From Scatosoma sp045643825 (lineage in GTDB: Bacteria; Bacillota; Clostridia; Christensenellales; Borkfalkiaceae): a stretch of 15,219 nucleotides of DNA. The DNA is taken from contig JAZRFV010000071.1 of NCBI GenBank assembly GCA_045643825.1, positions 1 through 15,219 on the forward strand, written 5' to 3'. Position numbers and translations under genes: made by a program. Shown here piece after piece: positions 1 to 6,358 of this stretch. Below the pieces are notes generated by a model. The model was not told the origin of the DNA. It saw only the letters and a list, made by a program, of their open reading frames with translations, and searched no databases. How positions within the stretch are numbered: position 1 is the first letter of the stretch; the number at the start of each line of letters is the position of its first letter.

Positions 1-1
1 G

Positions 2-142
2 TTCAAGACCGGTACGACGAAAGAAGGCGACGTTTTGAAGGTAGATATTTGCAGCAGCTGCCATCCCTTCTTCACGGGCAAGCAAAAGTTGGTTGATACC
101 GGTGGACGTGTCGATAAGTTCAAAAAGAGATATGGTCTTTAA
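2..142 (+). CDS. rpmE: 50S ribosomal protein L31, C-terminal part
   Basis: This is the 3' part of a gene whose start lies left of the window: 46 codons in frame 2, ending with TAA at 140-142. The translation contains DICSSCHPFFTGKQKLVD followed by TGGRVDKFKKRYGL, the classic C-terminus of bacterial L31. The CxxC pair (CSSC) is the second half of the zinc ligand set, so this is probably the zinc-binding paralogue, although the first ligand pair is outside the window. L31 is a small protein of the large ribosomal subunit. It precedes prmC and prfA in many Firmicutes, which fits the genes that follow. A strong terminator lies 13 bases after the stop, so it is probably not co-transcribed with the next gene. 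Confidence 0.93.
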   Translation, partial: FKTGTTKEGDVLKVDICSSCHPFFTGKQKLVDTGGRVDKFKKRYGL

Positions 143-155
143 TTGGTAAACCGTC

Positions 156-195
156 GGGGTTTAGGATGTCAATCCTAAACCCCTTTCTACTTTTA
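156..195 (+). terminator. Rho-independent terminator of rpmE
   Basis: There is a perfect 12-bp stem (156-167 with 172-183: ggggtttaggat / atcctaaacccc) with a 4-base loop. It is followed by the T-rich stretch tttctactttt. It sits directly after the L31 stop codon. Confidence 0.9.
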
Positions 196-228
196 ACGGT
201 GTATTTGCGGCGCATTTCTGCGTAGTAG

Positions 229-536
229 GTGAAGTAGTGGCGTTGCCACAGTGAAGTTCGTAAACGAGTGAAGTTACACTTCGTGTAGTGAAGTTTTTAC
301 TTTGTAAAAGTTGTGGTAGAATTCATATATTTTAGTGAATGCATGAGACTATCTATAAACACGAGGAAAAAGACACTTTATTAGCTCCAAGATTATCTTG
401 GTGAAGTTTTTACTTCGTAAAAGTTATTGCTATATTTAATAGTAGCCACAACTTGCCGTCAGGCAAACTTCACTTTGCGGAACGCAAAACTTCACTGGCG
501 TAGCCAGCTTCACTTACGCAAAGCGAAAACTTCACT
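229..536. repeat. Array of short palindromes separated by agtgaagtt / aacttcact
   Basis: This fills most of the 414-base gap between rpmE and the next gene. On the left the unit agtgaagtt occurs at 250-258, 267-275 and 287-295, with a degenerate copy at 229-235 and another forward copy, ggtgaagtt, at 400-408. On the right its reverse complement aacttcact occurs at 466-474, 488-496 and 528-536, plus agcttcact at 506-514. Each gap between neighbouring copies is a small self-complementary sequence: gtggc-gtt-gccac (237-249), cgt-aa-acg (259-266), acac-ttc-gtgt (276-286), ttttac-ttt-gtaaaa (295-309), ttttac-ttc-gtaaaa (408-422), ttgcc-gtca-ggcaa (453-466), ttgcg-gaa-cgcaa (475-487), ggc-gta-gcc (497-505), cgc-aaa-gcg (517-525). 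The outer word gttgtgg (310-316) is mirrored by ccacaac (446-452), so the region is one large imperfect inverted repeat of hairpins. Promoter-like words TTGTAA-18-TATATT (302-331) and TTTACT-16-TATATT (409-436) lie inside it; either could serve the downstream gene. No gene was seen here. Confidence 0.85.
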
Positions 537-556
537 ATAACAATCTTGGTGATTTT

Positions 557-2401
557 ATGAAAAAAGAAAAAACAACAAAAACCTGTACCTACATCGGTGG
601 GCAAGCGGTTATGGAAGGGATTATGATGCGTGGCAAACGCTCGATGGCGACGGCTGTGCGTGATCCCGAAGGCGTGGTTCAAATCGAATCCGAACGCTTA
701 ACACCCCCCGAACAACGTAAAAAGATTACGCGCGTGCCTTTTGTGCGCGGCGTTTGCAATTTCATTACCTCCCTCGTGGACGGTAACCGTGTCCTGATGC
801 GAAGCGCGGACGTCGCTGTTGCAGACGATGAGGAACAAACCAAGGCGGCACATTGGCTGGAAGAAAAACACAAAATCAGCCTTGATAGTTTATTGAGCGG
901 CGTTGCCGTTGTGCTCGGCGTATTGCTGGCGATGTTGATTTTTATTTGGCTGCCGCAATACGTTACAGGATTCTTACCCAAATCCATTTTTGATAAAACG
1001 GATACGGGCTTGAAAGGGCTTTGGTTCAACCTCACGGAAGGCGGTATCCGTATCGTTATATTCATATTATATATCTTGGCGATCTCGCTTATTCCTTCGT
1101 TGAAGCGTGTGTATATGTGTCACGGCGCAGAGCATAAGACCATTACCTGCTACGAAGAGGGAAAAGAACTGACGATTGAAAACGTACGCGGTTGTTCTCG
1201 TGTGCATGATCGTTGCGGTACGACCTTCCTTTTCCTCGTTATGCTGGTGAGTATCCTCGTGTTCTCCCTTGTCAACGTTTTCGTGGCAGGTTGGCTGTAT
1301 ACGGGGCACGAAAAAATCGACAACGCAATCCGTTTTGGGTTAAAAATCCTGATGCTCCCTGTGGTAGCGGGCGTTTCCTACGAAGTGTTGCGCTTGCTTG
1401 CAAAGACGAAATGTAAGCTGTTCCTCATTTTTAAACTCCCTGGGCTGTTGTTGCAGCGTTTGACGACCTGCGAACCCGAGGACGGTATGATTGAATGTGC
1501 CATCATCGCCTTTAAGACGGTGCTTGCGATGGATTCCGATCCCACCATTCCTGAAAGAGTGTTCGCTACCTCCGGTAAAATGAGCGCGCTGTTGAAAAAC
1601 ACGAAAAAGCGCTTCACCGACAACAATATCGACGAAGAGGATGCCGAATGGATTTTCTCGTTGGTGTTGGATATCCCGAAGAGCTCGGTGGCGACGGAGG
1701 AAAAAATTCTCAAGGTAGCCCAAGCCAAAGAAATTATCCGTATCGCGGACGAGCGTTTGACGGGTAGACCGCTTTGGTATATCATCGGTGACACCGATTT
1801 TTGCGGTTATAAAATCAAGGTGGACGAAAGGGTATTGATCCCTCGTCCCGAGACGGAAGAAATGGCAATGATGGTCGTTGCGGCGGCGGAAGAGGGGAAC
1901 AGTGTCCTTGACCTTTGTACGGGTAGCGGCGCGTTGGCAATTTCTATCTACAAAGAGCTGGAAAAGAGCAACCGTAAGGTAAAAATGACCGCCGTAGACA
2001 TCAGCGCGGACGCGTTGGAACTTGCCAAGGAAAATGCGGCGGAAAACGAAGCGGAAGAAATCCTGTTCATTCAATCGGATTTATTCTCACGTATCCGTGG
2101 CCGTTTCGATATCATCGTAAGCAACCCTCCTTACATCCCCACGGCGGAAATCGCCACCCTTCAAAGAGAAGTGAAGGATTACGAACCGCACTTGGCTTTG
2201 GATGGCGGTGCGGACGGTTTGGATATCTACCGTCGAATCGCTTCGGAGGCAGGTAAACACCTCAACCGTGGCGGTACGCTGATCATGGAGGTTGGCGCAG
2301 GGCAGGCGGCGGACGTTGTCAAGATGTTCCGTGGCAACGCCTATTCGATGATTATTAAGGACTTCAACGGCATTGACCGTTACGTAAAAATTGTGCTGTA
2401 A
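557..2401 (+). CDS. prmC: DUF1385 (YqhQ-like) membrane protein fused to release factor glutamine methyltransferase PrmC
   Basis: The protein has 614 residues in one uninterrupted frame. Residues 1-~325 are DUF1385: the N-terminal GGQAVMEGIMMRG, the conserved CHGAEHKTI at 188-196, and hydrophobic segments near 111-133, 163-182, 222-246 and 262-280. Residues ~335-614 are PrmC: an N-terminal helical part, PRPETEE at 429-435, the SAM-binding DLCTGSGAL at 452-460, and the catalytic NPPY at 523-526 that places the target glutamine. PrmC uses S-adenosylmethionine to methylate the glutamine of the GGQ motif in release factors RF1 and RF2. The function of DUF1385 is unknown. The two are normally separate proteins of about 300 and 280 residues, so this is a true fusion that would tether the methyltransferase to the membrane. 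Its substrate gene prfA follows after 49 bases. The start has no AAGGAGG; ttggtgat just upstream matches the 3' half of the anti-Shine-Dalgarno complement, at very short spacing. The family calls are firm; the effect of the fusion is inference. Confidence 0.93.
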   Translation: MKKEKTTKTCTYIGGQAVMEGIMMRGKRSMATAVRDPEGVVQIESERLTPPEQRKKITRVPFVRGVCNFITSLVDGNRVLMRSADVAVADDEEQTKAAHWLEEKHKISLDSLLSGVAVVLGVLLAMLIFIWLPQYVTGFLPKSIFDKTDTGLKGLWFNLTEGGIRIVIFILYILAISLIPSLKRVYMCHGAEHKTITCYEEGKELTIENVRGCSRVHDRCGTTFLFLVMLVSILVFSLVNVFVAGWLYTGHEKIDNAIRFGLKILMLPVVAGVSYEVLRLLAKTKCKLFLIFKLPGLLLQRLTTCEPEDGMIECAIIAFKTVLAMDSDPTIPERVFATSGKMSALLKNTKKRFTDNNIDEEDAEWIFSLVLDIPKSSVATEEKILKVAQAKEIIRIADERLTGRPLWYIIGDTDFCGYKIKVDERVLIPRPETEEMAMMVVAAAEEGNSVLDLCTGSGALAISIYKELEKSNRKVKMTAVDISADALELAKENAAENEAEEILFIQSDLFSRIRGRFDIIVSNPPYIPTAEIATLQREVKDYEPHLALDGGADGLDIYRRIASEAGKHLNRGGTLIMEVGAGQAADVVKMFRGNAYSMIIKDFNGIDRYVKIVL

Positions 2402-2409
2402 AAATGCTT

Positions 2410-2436
2410 CTACGCCCGAAAATCGGGCGTAGTTTT
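2410..2436 (+). terminator. Hairpin between prmC and prfA (attenuator or weak terminator)
   Basis: A perfect 10-bp stem (2410-2419 ctacgcccga with 2423-2432 tcgggcgtag), loop AAA, is followed by only four T. It has the form of an intrinsic terminator but lies inside what should be one transcription unit, 14 bases before the prfA start. The short T run suggests partial read-through or an RNA-processing site. Confidence 0.6.
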
Positions 2437-2450
2437 CAAAAGGAAAGGAT

Positions 2451-3521
2451 ATGTTTAAAAAATTAGACGACATCAAAAAACGTTATCAATTTTTATCCGA
2501 GCAGCTTGCCGATTCCTCGGTCATCGCGGACATGGGTACCTGGCAGAAGTATTCGAAGGAGCAATCTGACCTCACGGAGACGGTGGAAAAGTATGAGGAA
2601 TACTTAACCGTTTCACGTGAAATGCAGGACGCTTTTGATATGGCGGAAATGGAAACCGACCAGGAAATGAAAAAGATGCTCCTGGACGAAGGGTACGCCT
2701 GCAAGGAAAAATTGCCCGCTATCGTTGGCGAATTGAAGATTTTGCTCCTTCCCAAGGACAAAAACGACGAAAGAAGCTGCATTTTAGAGGTCCGCGCTGG
2801 GACGGGTGGCGAAGAAGCCGCTTTGTTTGCAGGGGAGCTTTGCCGTATGTACCTCAACTACTGTGCGGCGCACCGCTTGCGTGTAGAGGAAATGGACATC
2901 AACGCCACGGAGCTTGGTGGTGTGAAGGAAGCCATCTACAACGTCAAGGGCGTTGGTGCGTATAAAATGTTGAAATATGAAAGCGGCGTTCACCGTGTTC
3001 AACGCGTACCTGCTACCGAGACACAAGGTAGAATCCATACCTCGGCGGCAACCGTTGCGGTGCTTCCCGAGGCGGAAGAGGTCGAGGTGGAAATCAACGA
3101 TAAGGACATCCGTATCGATATATTCCATTCGGGCGGTGCAGGCGGTCAAAACGTCAACAAGGTAGCCTCGGCGGTGCGTATCACCCACTTCCCGACGGGG
3201 ATCGTGGTAACCTGTCAGGACGAACGTTCCCAGCTGAAGAATAAAGAGCGTGCGTTTAAAGTATTGCGTTCGCGCGTGTATGATTTTTACAACGGTCAAA
3301 ACGCCAAGGAGCGTGAGGAAAACCGTCGTAGTATGGTCGGCTCCGGGGATAGAAGCGAGCGTATCCGTACCTACAATTTCCCGCAAAGCCGTGTCACCGA
3401 CCACCGTATCGGGTTAAGCCAATACAATTTAGAGGCGTTTATGACGGGGGATATTGACAGCATGGTAGAAGCGTTGGCAATTGCTGACAGAGAAGCCCTC
3501 TTGGCTTCTTCGGAAGAATAA
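2451..3521 (+). CDS. prfA: Peptide chain release factor 1 (RF1)
   Basis: The protein has 356 residues, a normal length for RF1. It recognises UAA and UAG stop codons in the ribosomal A site and triggers peptide release. The codon-reading tripeptide PAT is at 187-189 within HRVQRVPATETQGRIHTSA, which marks RF1; RF2 has SPF here. The peptidyl-tRNA hydrolysis motif GGQ is at 231-233 within HSGGAGGQNVNK. Gln233 is the residue that PrmC, encoded directly upstream, would methylate. The N-terminal helical domain covers about residues 1-110. The ribosome binding site aaggaaagg ends just before the ATG. The gene ends at a hairpin shared with the converging gene on the other strand. Confidence 0.97.
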   Translation: MFKKLDDIKKRYQFLSEQLADSSVIADMGTWQKYSKEQSDLTETVEKYEEYLTVSREMQDAFDMAEMETDQEMKKMLLDEGYACKEKLPAIVGELKILLLPKDKNDERSCILEVRAGTGGEEAALFAGELCRMYLNYCAAHRLRVEEMDINATELGGVKEAIYNVKGVGAYKMLKYESGVHRVQRVPATETQGRIHTSAATVAVLPEAEEVEVEINDKDIRIDIFHSGGAGGQNVNKVASAVRITHFPTGIVVTCQDERSQLKNKERAFKVLRSRVYDFYNGQNAKEREENRRSMVGSGDRSERIRTYNFPQSRVTDHRIGLSQYNLEAFMTGDIDSMVEALAIADREALLASSEE

Positions 3522-3526
3522 ACAAA

Positions 3527-3562
3527 AAAAATCGGAAATGGGAAACCACTTCCGATTTTTTT
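3527..3562. terminator. Bidirectional terminator between prfA and the converging gene
   Basis: An 11-bp stem with one mismatch (3531-3541 atcggaaatgg with 3546-3556 ccacttccgat) has a run of A before it and six T after it. It can therefore end transcripts from both strands. The prfA stop is at 3521 and the minus-strand gene stops at 3568. Confidence 0.87.
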
Positions 3563-3567
3563 GTTGT

Positions 3568-4071
3568 TTACGATTTCTTGAAAGAGAACAAACTCTTTGC
3601 CGTTTGGCAAATGAACCCGGACATGCCCTGCGTCAATCCCGCTTTTACAATATCCGCGATGTTGATATGTAGCTTTTCATCCACGAGGTCGAGGGCGTCC
3701 TTCAGCTTGTCCAAATTCCTTTCGAACACCGTTTTACCCGTCACAATTTCCCACGCGTTGATGACGAAATTGCGTGCATCCTTTTTCGTATCAAAGACGA
3801 TTATGTAATCCTCCTTCGCGAAGCAAATCTTTACAGATGTATCCGTTTGCTTGATTTCGGGCAATTCTCTGTACGTTTTCACCTGCTCCTTGGGGATTAC
3901 CACGGTGCGGTTCTTTCTTTTAAACCACAAAAATTTCTTTCTTTCCGTGACGAAGATGAAATTGAGGTTGGTCAAGGTAAGTTCGGTAGGGATATTGTCT
4001 TCCTCTTTGATTTGGAAAACGGGGGCTTGAAATCGAATGACTTCATCAGGTTGTAATTGATAAGCTTTCAT
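3568..4071 (-). CDS. Hypothetical protein with PH/GRAM-like N-terminal domain
   Basis: The protein has 167 residues and I do not recognise a named family. The first ~110 residues alternate short hydrophobic strands with charged turns (ELTLTNLNFIFVTERKKFLW, then RTVVIPKEQVKTYRE, then VKICFAKEDYIIVFDTKKDA) and end in a helix (ARNFVINAWEIVTG). This resembles bacterial PH or GRAM domains, in which a short beta barrel is closed by one helix. Residues ~115-167 look helical and end in a basic tail. There is no signal peptide or clear membrane segment, so it is probably cytosolic. The start is well supported: AAGGAGG (4079-4085) is 7 bases from the ATG and a promoter lies upstream. It is a single-gene unit running toward prfA. 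The PH/GRAM assignment is inference from the strand pattern. Confidence 0.75.
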   Translation of the reverse strand: MKAYQLQPDEVIRFQAPVFQIKEEDNIPTELTLTNLNFIFVTERKKFLWFKRKNRTVVIPKEQVKTYRELPEIKQTDTSVKICFAKEDYIIVFDTKKDARNFVINAWEIVTGKTVFERNLDKLKDALDLVDEKLHINIADIVKAGLTQGMSGFICQTAKSLFSFKKS

Positions 4072-4130
4072 AAAAATTCCTCCTTGGTTTTTAACACGGC
4101 GTGTAAATTACGCGAATCCTATTCACCTAT

Positions 4131-4159
4131 ATTATATCATGTGGAAGGGTGAAAAGCAA
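4131..4159 (-). promoter_or_regulatory. Promoter for the PH/GRAM-like gene
   Basis: On the minus strand TTGCTT (4154-4159) and a perfect TATAAT (4131-4136) are 17 bases apart, about 60 bases upstream of the minus-strand ATG. The -35 box is weak (3 of 6) and the -10 box is perfect. Confidence 0.6.
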
Positions 4160-4292
4160 TACCCCTTGGGGAAATACTTCTTTTCGCTGTCCAAAACGGT
4201 ATTTTATCGATTATTTCAATCGAAAAAGTAAATACAAAAGTAAACTTTCTCCAAATTTGTCGATTATTTTTCGTAAAATCGTGTAAAATAAG

Positions 4293-4321
4293 TTGCATTC
4301 TTTTTAAAAAAAGAGTACAAT
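4293..4321 (+). promoter_or_regulatory. Promoter for the aminotransferase gene
   Basis: TTGCAT (4293-4298) and TACAAT (4316-4321) are 17 bases apart and lie 37 bases upstream of the ATG. The surrounding intergenic region (4072-4357) is AT-rich and otherwise holds only the divergent promoter. Confidence 0.55.
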
Positions 4322-4357
4322 AATACAGTTGGAAAAAATAAGACGGAGAAAATACAG

Positions 4358-5557
4358 ATGAAAAGTAGAGTAGCAAAAAGAATGTCCACCCTATCCCCCT
4401 CGTTGACGCTCGCGATTGCGGCGAAGGCAAAGGCGATGAAGCAGGCCGGGGAAAGCGTTGTTTCCTTCAGCGTTGGCGAGCCTGACTTTAACACACCCGA
4501 ACATATCATCAACGCGGCGAAAGCGGCTTTGGATGCAGGCCATACGAAATACACCCCTTCGTCGGGGTTATTGCCCTTGCGTAAAGCCATCTGCGACAAG
4601 TTCAAAAAGGACAACGGTTTAGAGTACGAGCCTTCCCAAATCATCGTTTCCAACGGTGCCAAACACTCTATCTTCAATGCCTGCTATGCCCTTTTGGACG
4701 AAGGCGACGAGGTGATTATCCCCGAGCCCTACTGGTTGACCTATCCCGAGGTAGTAAAGGTGTGCGGCGGTGTCCCCAAATACCTTTCCTGCAAGAAGGA
4801 AAACAAGTATAAATTCTCCGCCGAGGAATTGAAGGCGGCAATCACCCCCAAGACGAAGATGCTTATCTTCAACTCCCCCTCCAACCCCACGGGCGCGGTG
4901 TACGACGAGGCAGAGGTGCGTGCCATTGCAAAGGTGTGCGAAGAAGCGGAAATCTTCGTGCTTGCGGACGAAATCTATGAAAAGCTTTGCTACAATGGTG
5001 TAAAACCCTTCTCGATTGCGAAAGTAAGCGAGAAAATGAAGGATTTAACAATCACCGTCAACGGTGTATCGAAAACGTATGCCATGACGGGCTGGCGTGT
5101 GGGTTACTTGGCGGCGCCCAAGGACGTTGCGAAGGCGATTGACTCCTTCCAAAGCCACGCTACCTCCAACGCAAGCTCCATTTCACAATACGCAACCATC
5201 GAGGCGTTGAATGCACCCGAAGAAGAAATTCAGGCGATGGTAGAGGTGTTTGATAAGAGAAGAGCCACCCTTTTGAGCTTGATTTCGGAGATTGACGGGG
5301 TGCAGGCGGTAGAACCCGACGGTGCATTCTACGTAATGCTCGTTATCAGCGATTTGTACGGCAAGAGCTATCAAGGTAAAGTGTTGACGAACTCGATCGA
5401 GTTTGCAGATGCGTTGTTGGATGCGGAAAAGGTAGCCACGGTACCCGGTGTATCCTTTGGGGCAGACGATTGCTTGCGCTTGTCCTATTCTTTGAGTGAA
5501 GAGGATATCAAGACGGGGCTTGCCCGTATCAAGCGTTTTGTTTCCGAATTAAAATAA
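4358..5557 (+). CDS. Pyridoxal-phosphate aminotransferase, class I (aspartate aminotransferase type)
   Basis: The protein has 399 residues, typical for subgroup Ib aspartate aminotransferases of fold type I. Visible motifs are FSVGEPDFNTPEHI (37-50) for substrate binding, SNGAKHSIF (98-106) for cofactor phosphate binding, NSPSNPTGAVY (172-182), ADEIYEKL (203-210) with the Asp that contacts the pyridine nitrogen, SKTYAMTGWRVGY (238-250) in which Lys239 forms the Schiff base, and RLSYS (374-378) with the Arg that binds the substrate carboxylate. It probably transfers the amino group between aspartate and 2-oxoglutarate in the cytosol; a related specificity for aromatic or other amino acids cannot be excluded from sequence alone. 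It has its own promoter and terminator, so it is a single-gene unit. The ribosome binding site is a modest ggag 9 bases from the ATG. Confidence 0.93.
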   Translation: MKSRVAKRMSTLSPSLTLAIAAKAKAMKQAGESVVSFSVGEPDFNTPEHIINAAKAALDAGHTKYTPSSGLLPLRKAICDKFKKDNGLEYEPSQIIVSNGAKHSIFNACYALLDEGDEVIIPEPYWLTYPEVVKVCGGVPKYLSCKKENKYKFSAEELKAAITPKTKMLIFNSPSNPTGAVYDEAEVRAIAKVCEEAEIFVLADEIYEKLCYNGVKPFSIAKVSEKMKDLTITVNGVSKTYAMTGWRVGYLAAPKDVAKAIDSFQSHATSNASSISQYATIEALNAPEEEIQAMVEVFDKRRATLLSLISEIDGVQAVEPDGAFYVMLVISDLYGKSYQGKVLTNSIEFADALLDAEKVATVPGVSFGADDCLRLSYSLSEEDIKTGLARIKRFVSELK

Positions 5558-5565
5558 GAAAAATA

Positions 5566-5597
5566 GCCCTGCGGATGGTTCCGTGGGGCATTTTTTT
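5566..5597 (+). terminator. Terminator of the aminotransferase gene
   Basis: A 9-bp stem with two G-T pairs (5566-5574 gccctgcgg with 5581-5589 ccgtggggc), loop of six, is followed by seven T at 5591-5597. It lies 8 bases after the stop codon. Confidence 0.85.
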
Positions 5598-5650
5598 GTG
5601 AGAAACGAAAAAAAATTTGCAAAAATGCGAAAAAATTTTTCAAAAAGGTC

Positions 5651-5679
5651 TTGAAATTCTCTTTAAAATTTGCTAAACT
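5651..5679 (+). promoter_or_regulatory. Promoter for the small P-loop gene
   Basis: TTGAAA (5651-5656) and TAAACT (5674-5679) are 17 bases apart in an A/T-rich stretch. They lie 66 bases upstream of the ATG, leaving a leader of about 60 bases. Confidence 0.6.
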
Positions 5680-5745
5680 ATATACAACCGAAGCGGATGG
5701 CACGTTTCCCTCGGTTAAAACCATAGATATGGGAGGAGTTTTATT

Positions 5746-6159
5746 ATGATTAAAGTTATTTACGGTGCAAAAGGTACAGGTAAAACCAAAATGATGATTG
5801 ACGCGGCAAACGCAACCGTTTCCGTTGCAAAAGGCCATATGATTTTCATCACCGACAGCAAACGCGGTATGTATGATTTGGAACGCGAAGTGCGTTTCAT
5901 CGACACCAGCGATTTTGACATCGCAGGCGAAGCAGCTCTTTGCGGCTTCATCAAAGGCGTTATCGCAGGCAATCACGACAACGAATATGTATTCATTGAC
6001 GGCGTTGTTCGTATCGCTGGCAAACCCGTACAAGAAATGGCGGCATTCTTCTATATGCTTGAAAAGGTTGCGAAGGATACCAACGTTACCGTAACCGTTT
6101 CCGTTACCGCTGCGAAGGAAGAACTTCCTGATTTCGTAAGCAAATATTTGGAAGCGTAA
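5746..6159 (+). CDS. Small P-loop NTPase-like protein of unknown function
   Basis: The protein has 137 residues. A Walker A motif GAKGTGKT is at 7-14, directly after the first beta strand, and a Walker B-like strand YVFIDGV is at 81-87. A late EELP motif is at 125-128. It matches a small family common in Clostridia that automatic pipelines often label as PilT-like; I know of no established function. It is too short for a PilT motor and lacks the other PilT motifs, so it is not called pilT here. It should be cytosolic, with no signal peptide or membrane segment. The gene stands alone with a good promoter, a strong ribosome binding site (gggagga) and codons rich in CGT, GTT, ACC and GAA, all of which suggest high expression. 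Confidence 0.85.
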   Translation: MIKVIYGAKGTGKTKMMIDAANATVSVAKGHMIFITDSKRGMYDLEREVRFIDTSDFDIAGEAALCGFIKGVIAGNHDNEYVFIDGVVRIAGKPVQEMAAFFYMLEKVAKDTNVTVTVSVTAAKEELPDFVSKYLEA

Positions 6160-6186
6160 GCGATTTACCCCAAAGATACTTATTTA

Positions 6187-6217
6187 GCGGCGAGGGAAAA
6201 ACGTTTTTCCTCGCCGC
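6187..6217 (+). terminator. Strong stem-loop after the P-loop gene
   Basis: gcggcgagg (6187-6195) pairs with cctcgccgc (6209-6217). The pairing continues through aaaaa/ttttt after one bulged G. The hairpin is very stable but no T run follows on either strand, so it may be a terminator of poor form or a 3' stabiliser of the mRNA. Confidence 0.5.
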
Positions 6218-6306
6218 ATATACAATAGGGCGGTTTTTACCGAACGAAGATACAATGTATTGCAAAAGAACCAAATAAAAATGTGGCAGCCGACGGACTG
6301 CCCGTT

Positions 6307-6335
6307 TTGTGTGTTAAAAATTAGGACGATAAAAA
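6307..6335 (+). promoter_or_regulatory. Possible weak promoter for thrC
   Basis: TTGTGT (6307-6312) and TAAAAA (6330-6335) are 17 bases apart, 24 bases upstream of the thrC ATG. Both boxes are poor. The rest of the 199-base gap holds only the stem-loop at 6187-6217 and minor palindromes, including cggt-tttt-accg at 6231-6242 and ggcag/ctgcc at about 6285-6302. Confidence 0.3.
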
Positions 6336-6358
6336 ATACGCAAAGGTAGGTAAACGAT

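Noticed and set aside
229..536. CRISPR array
   Set aside because: The repeated word is only 9 bases, spacing is irregular, the spacers are palindromes, the orientation flips midway, and no cas gene is near.
1340..2074. Long minus-strand open frame (244 codons) opposite the prmC fusion
   Set aside because: It lies wholly opposite a gene with clear family motifs, its translation is rich in His, Arg and Phe without domain pattern, and it has no ribosome binding site.
2784..3404. Minus-strand open frame (206 codons) opposite prfA
   Set aside because: It is a shadow of RF1 coding sequence with no recognisable protein pattern.
4137..4430. Minus-strand open frame over the intergenic region and the start of the aminotransferase gene
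   Set aside because: It reads low-complexity Phe/Ser/Tyr sequence from AT-rich DNA and covers two likely promoters.
5746..6159. PilT twitching motility ATPase
   Set aside because: It is less than half the needed length and lacks the His and Asp boxes; only the Walker motifs are shared.
6160..6358. Riboswitch or T-box leader before thrC
   Set aside because: The T-box conserved words and an antiterminator pair were not found; only unrelated small palindromes are visible.
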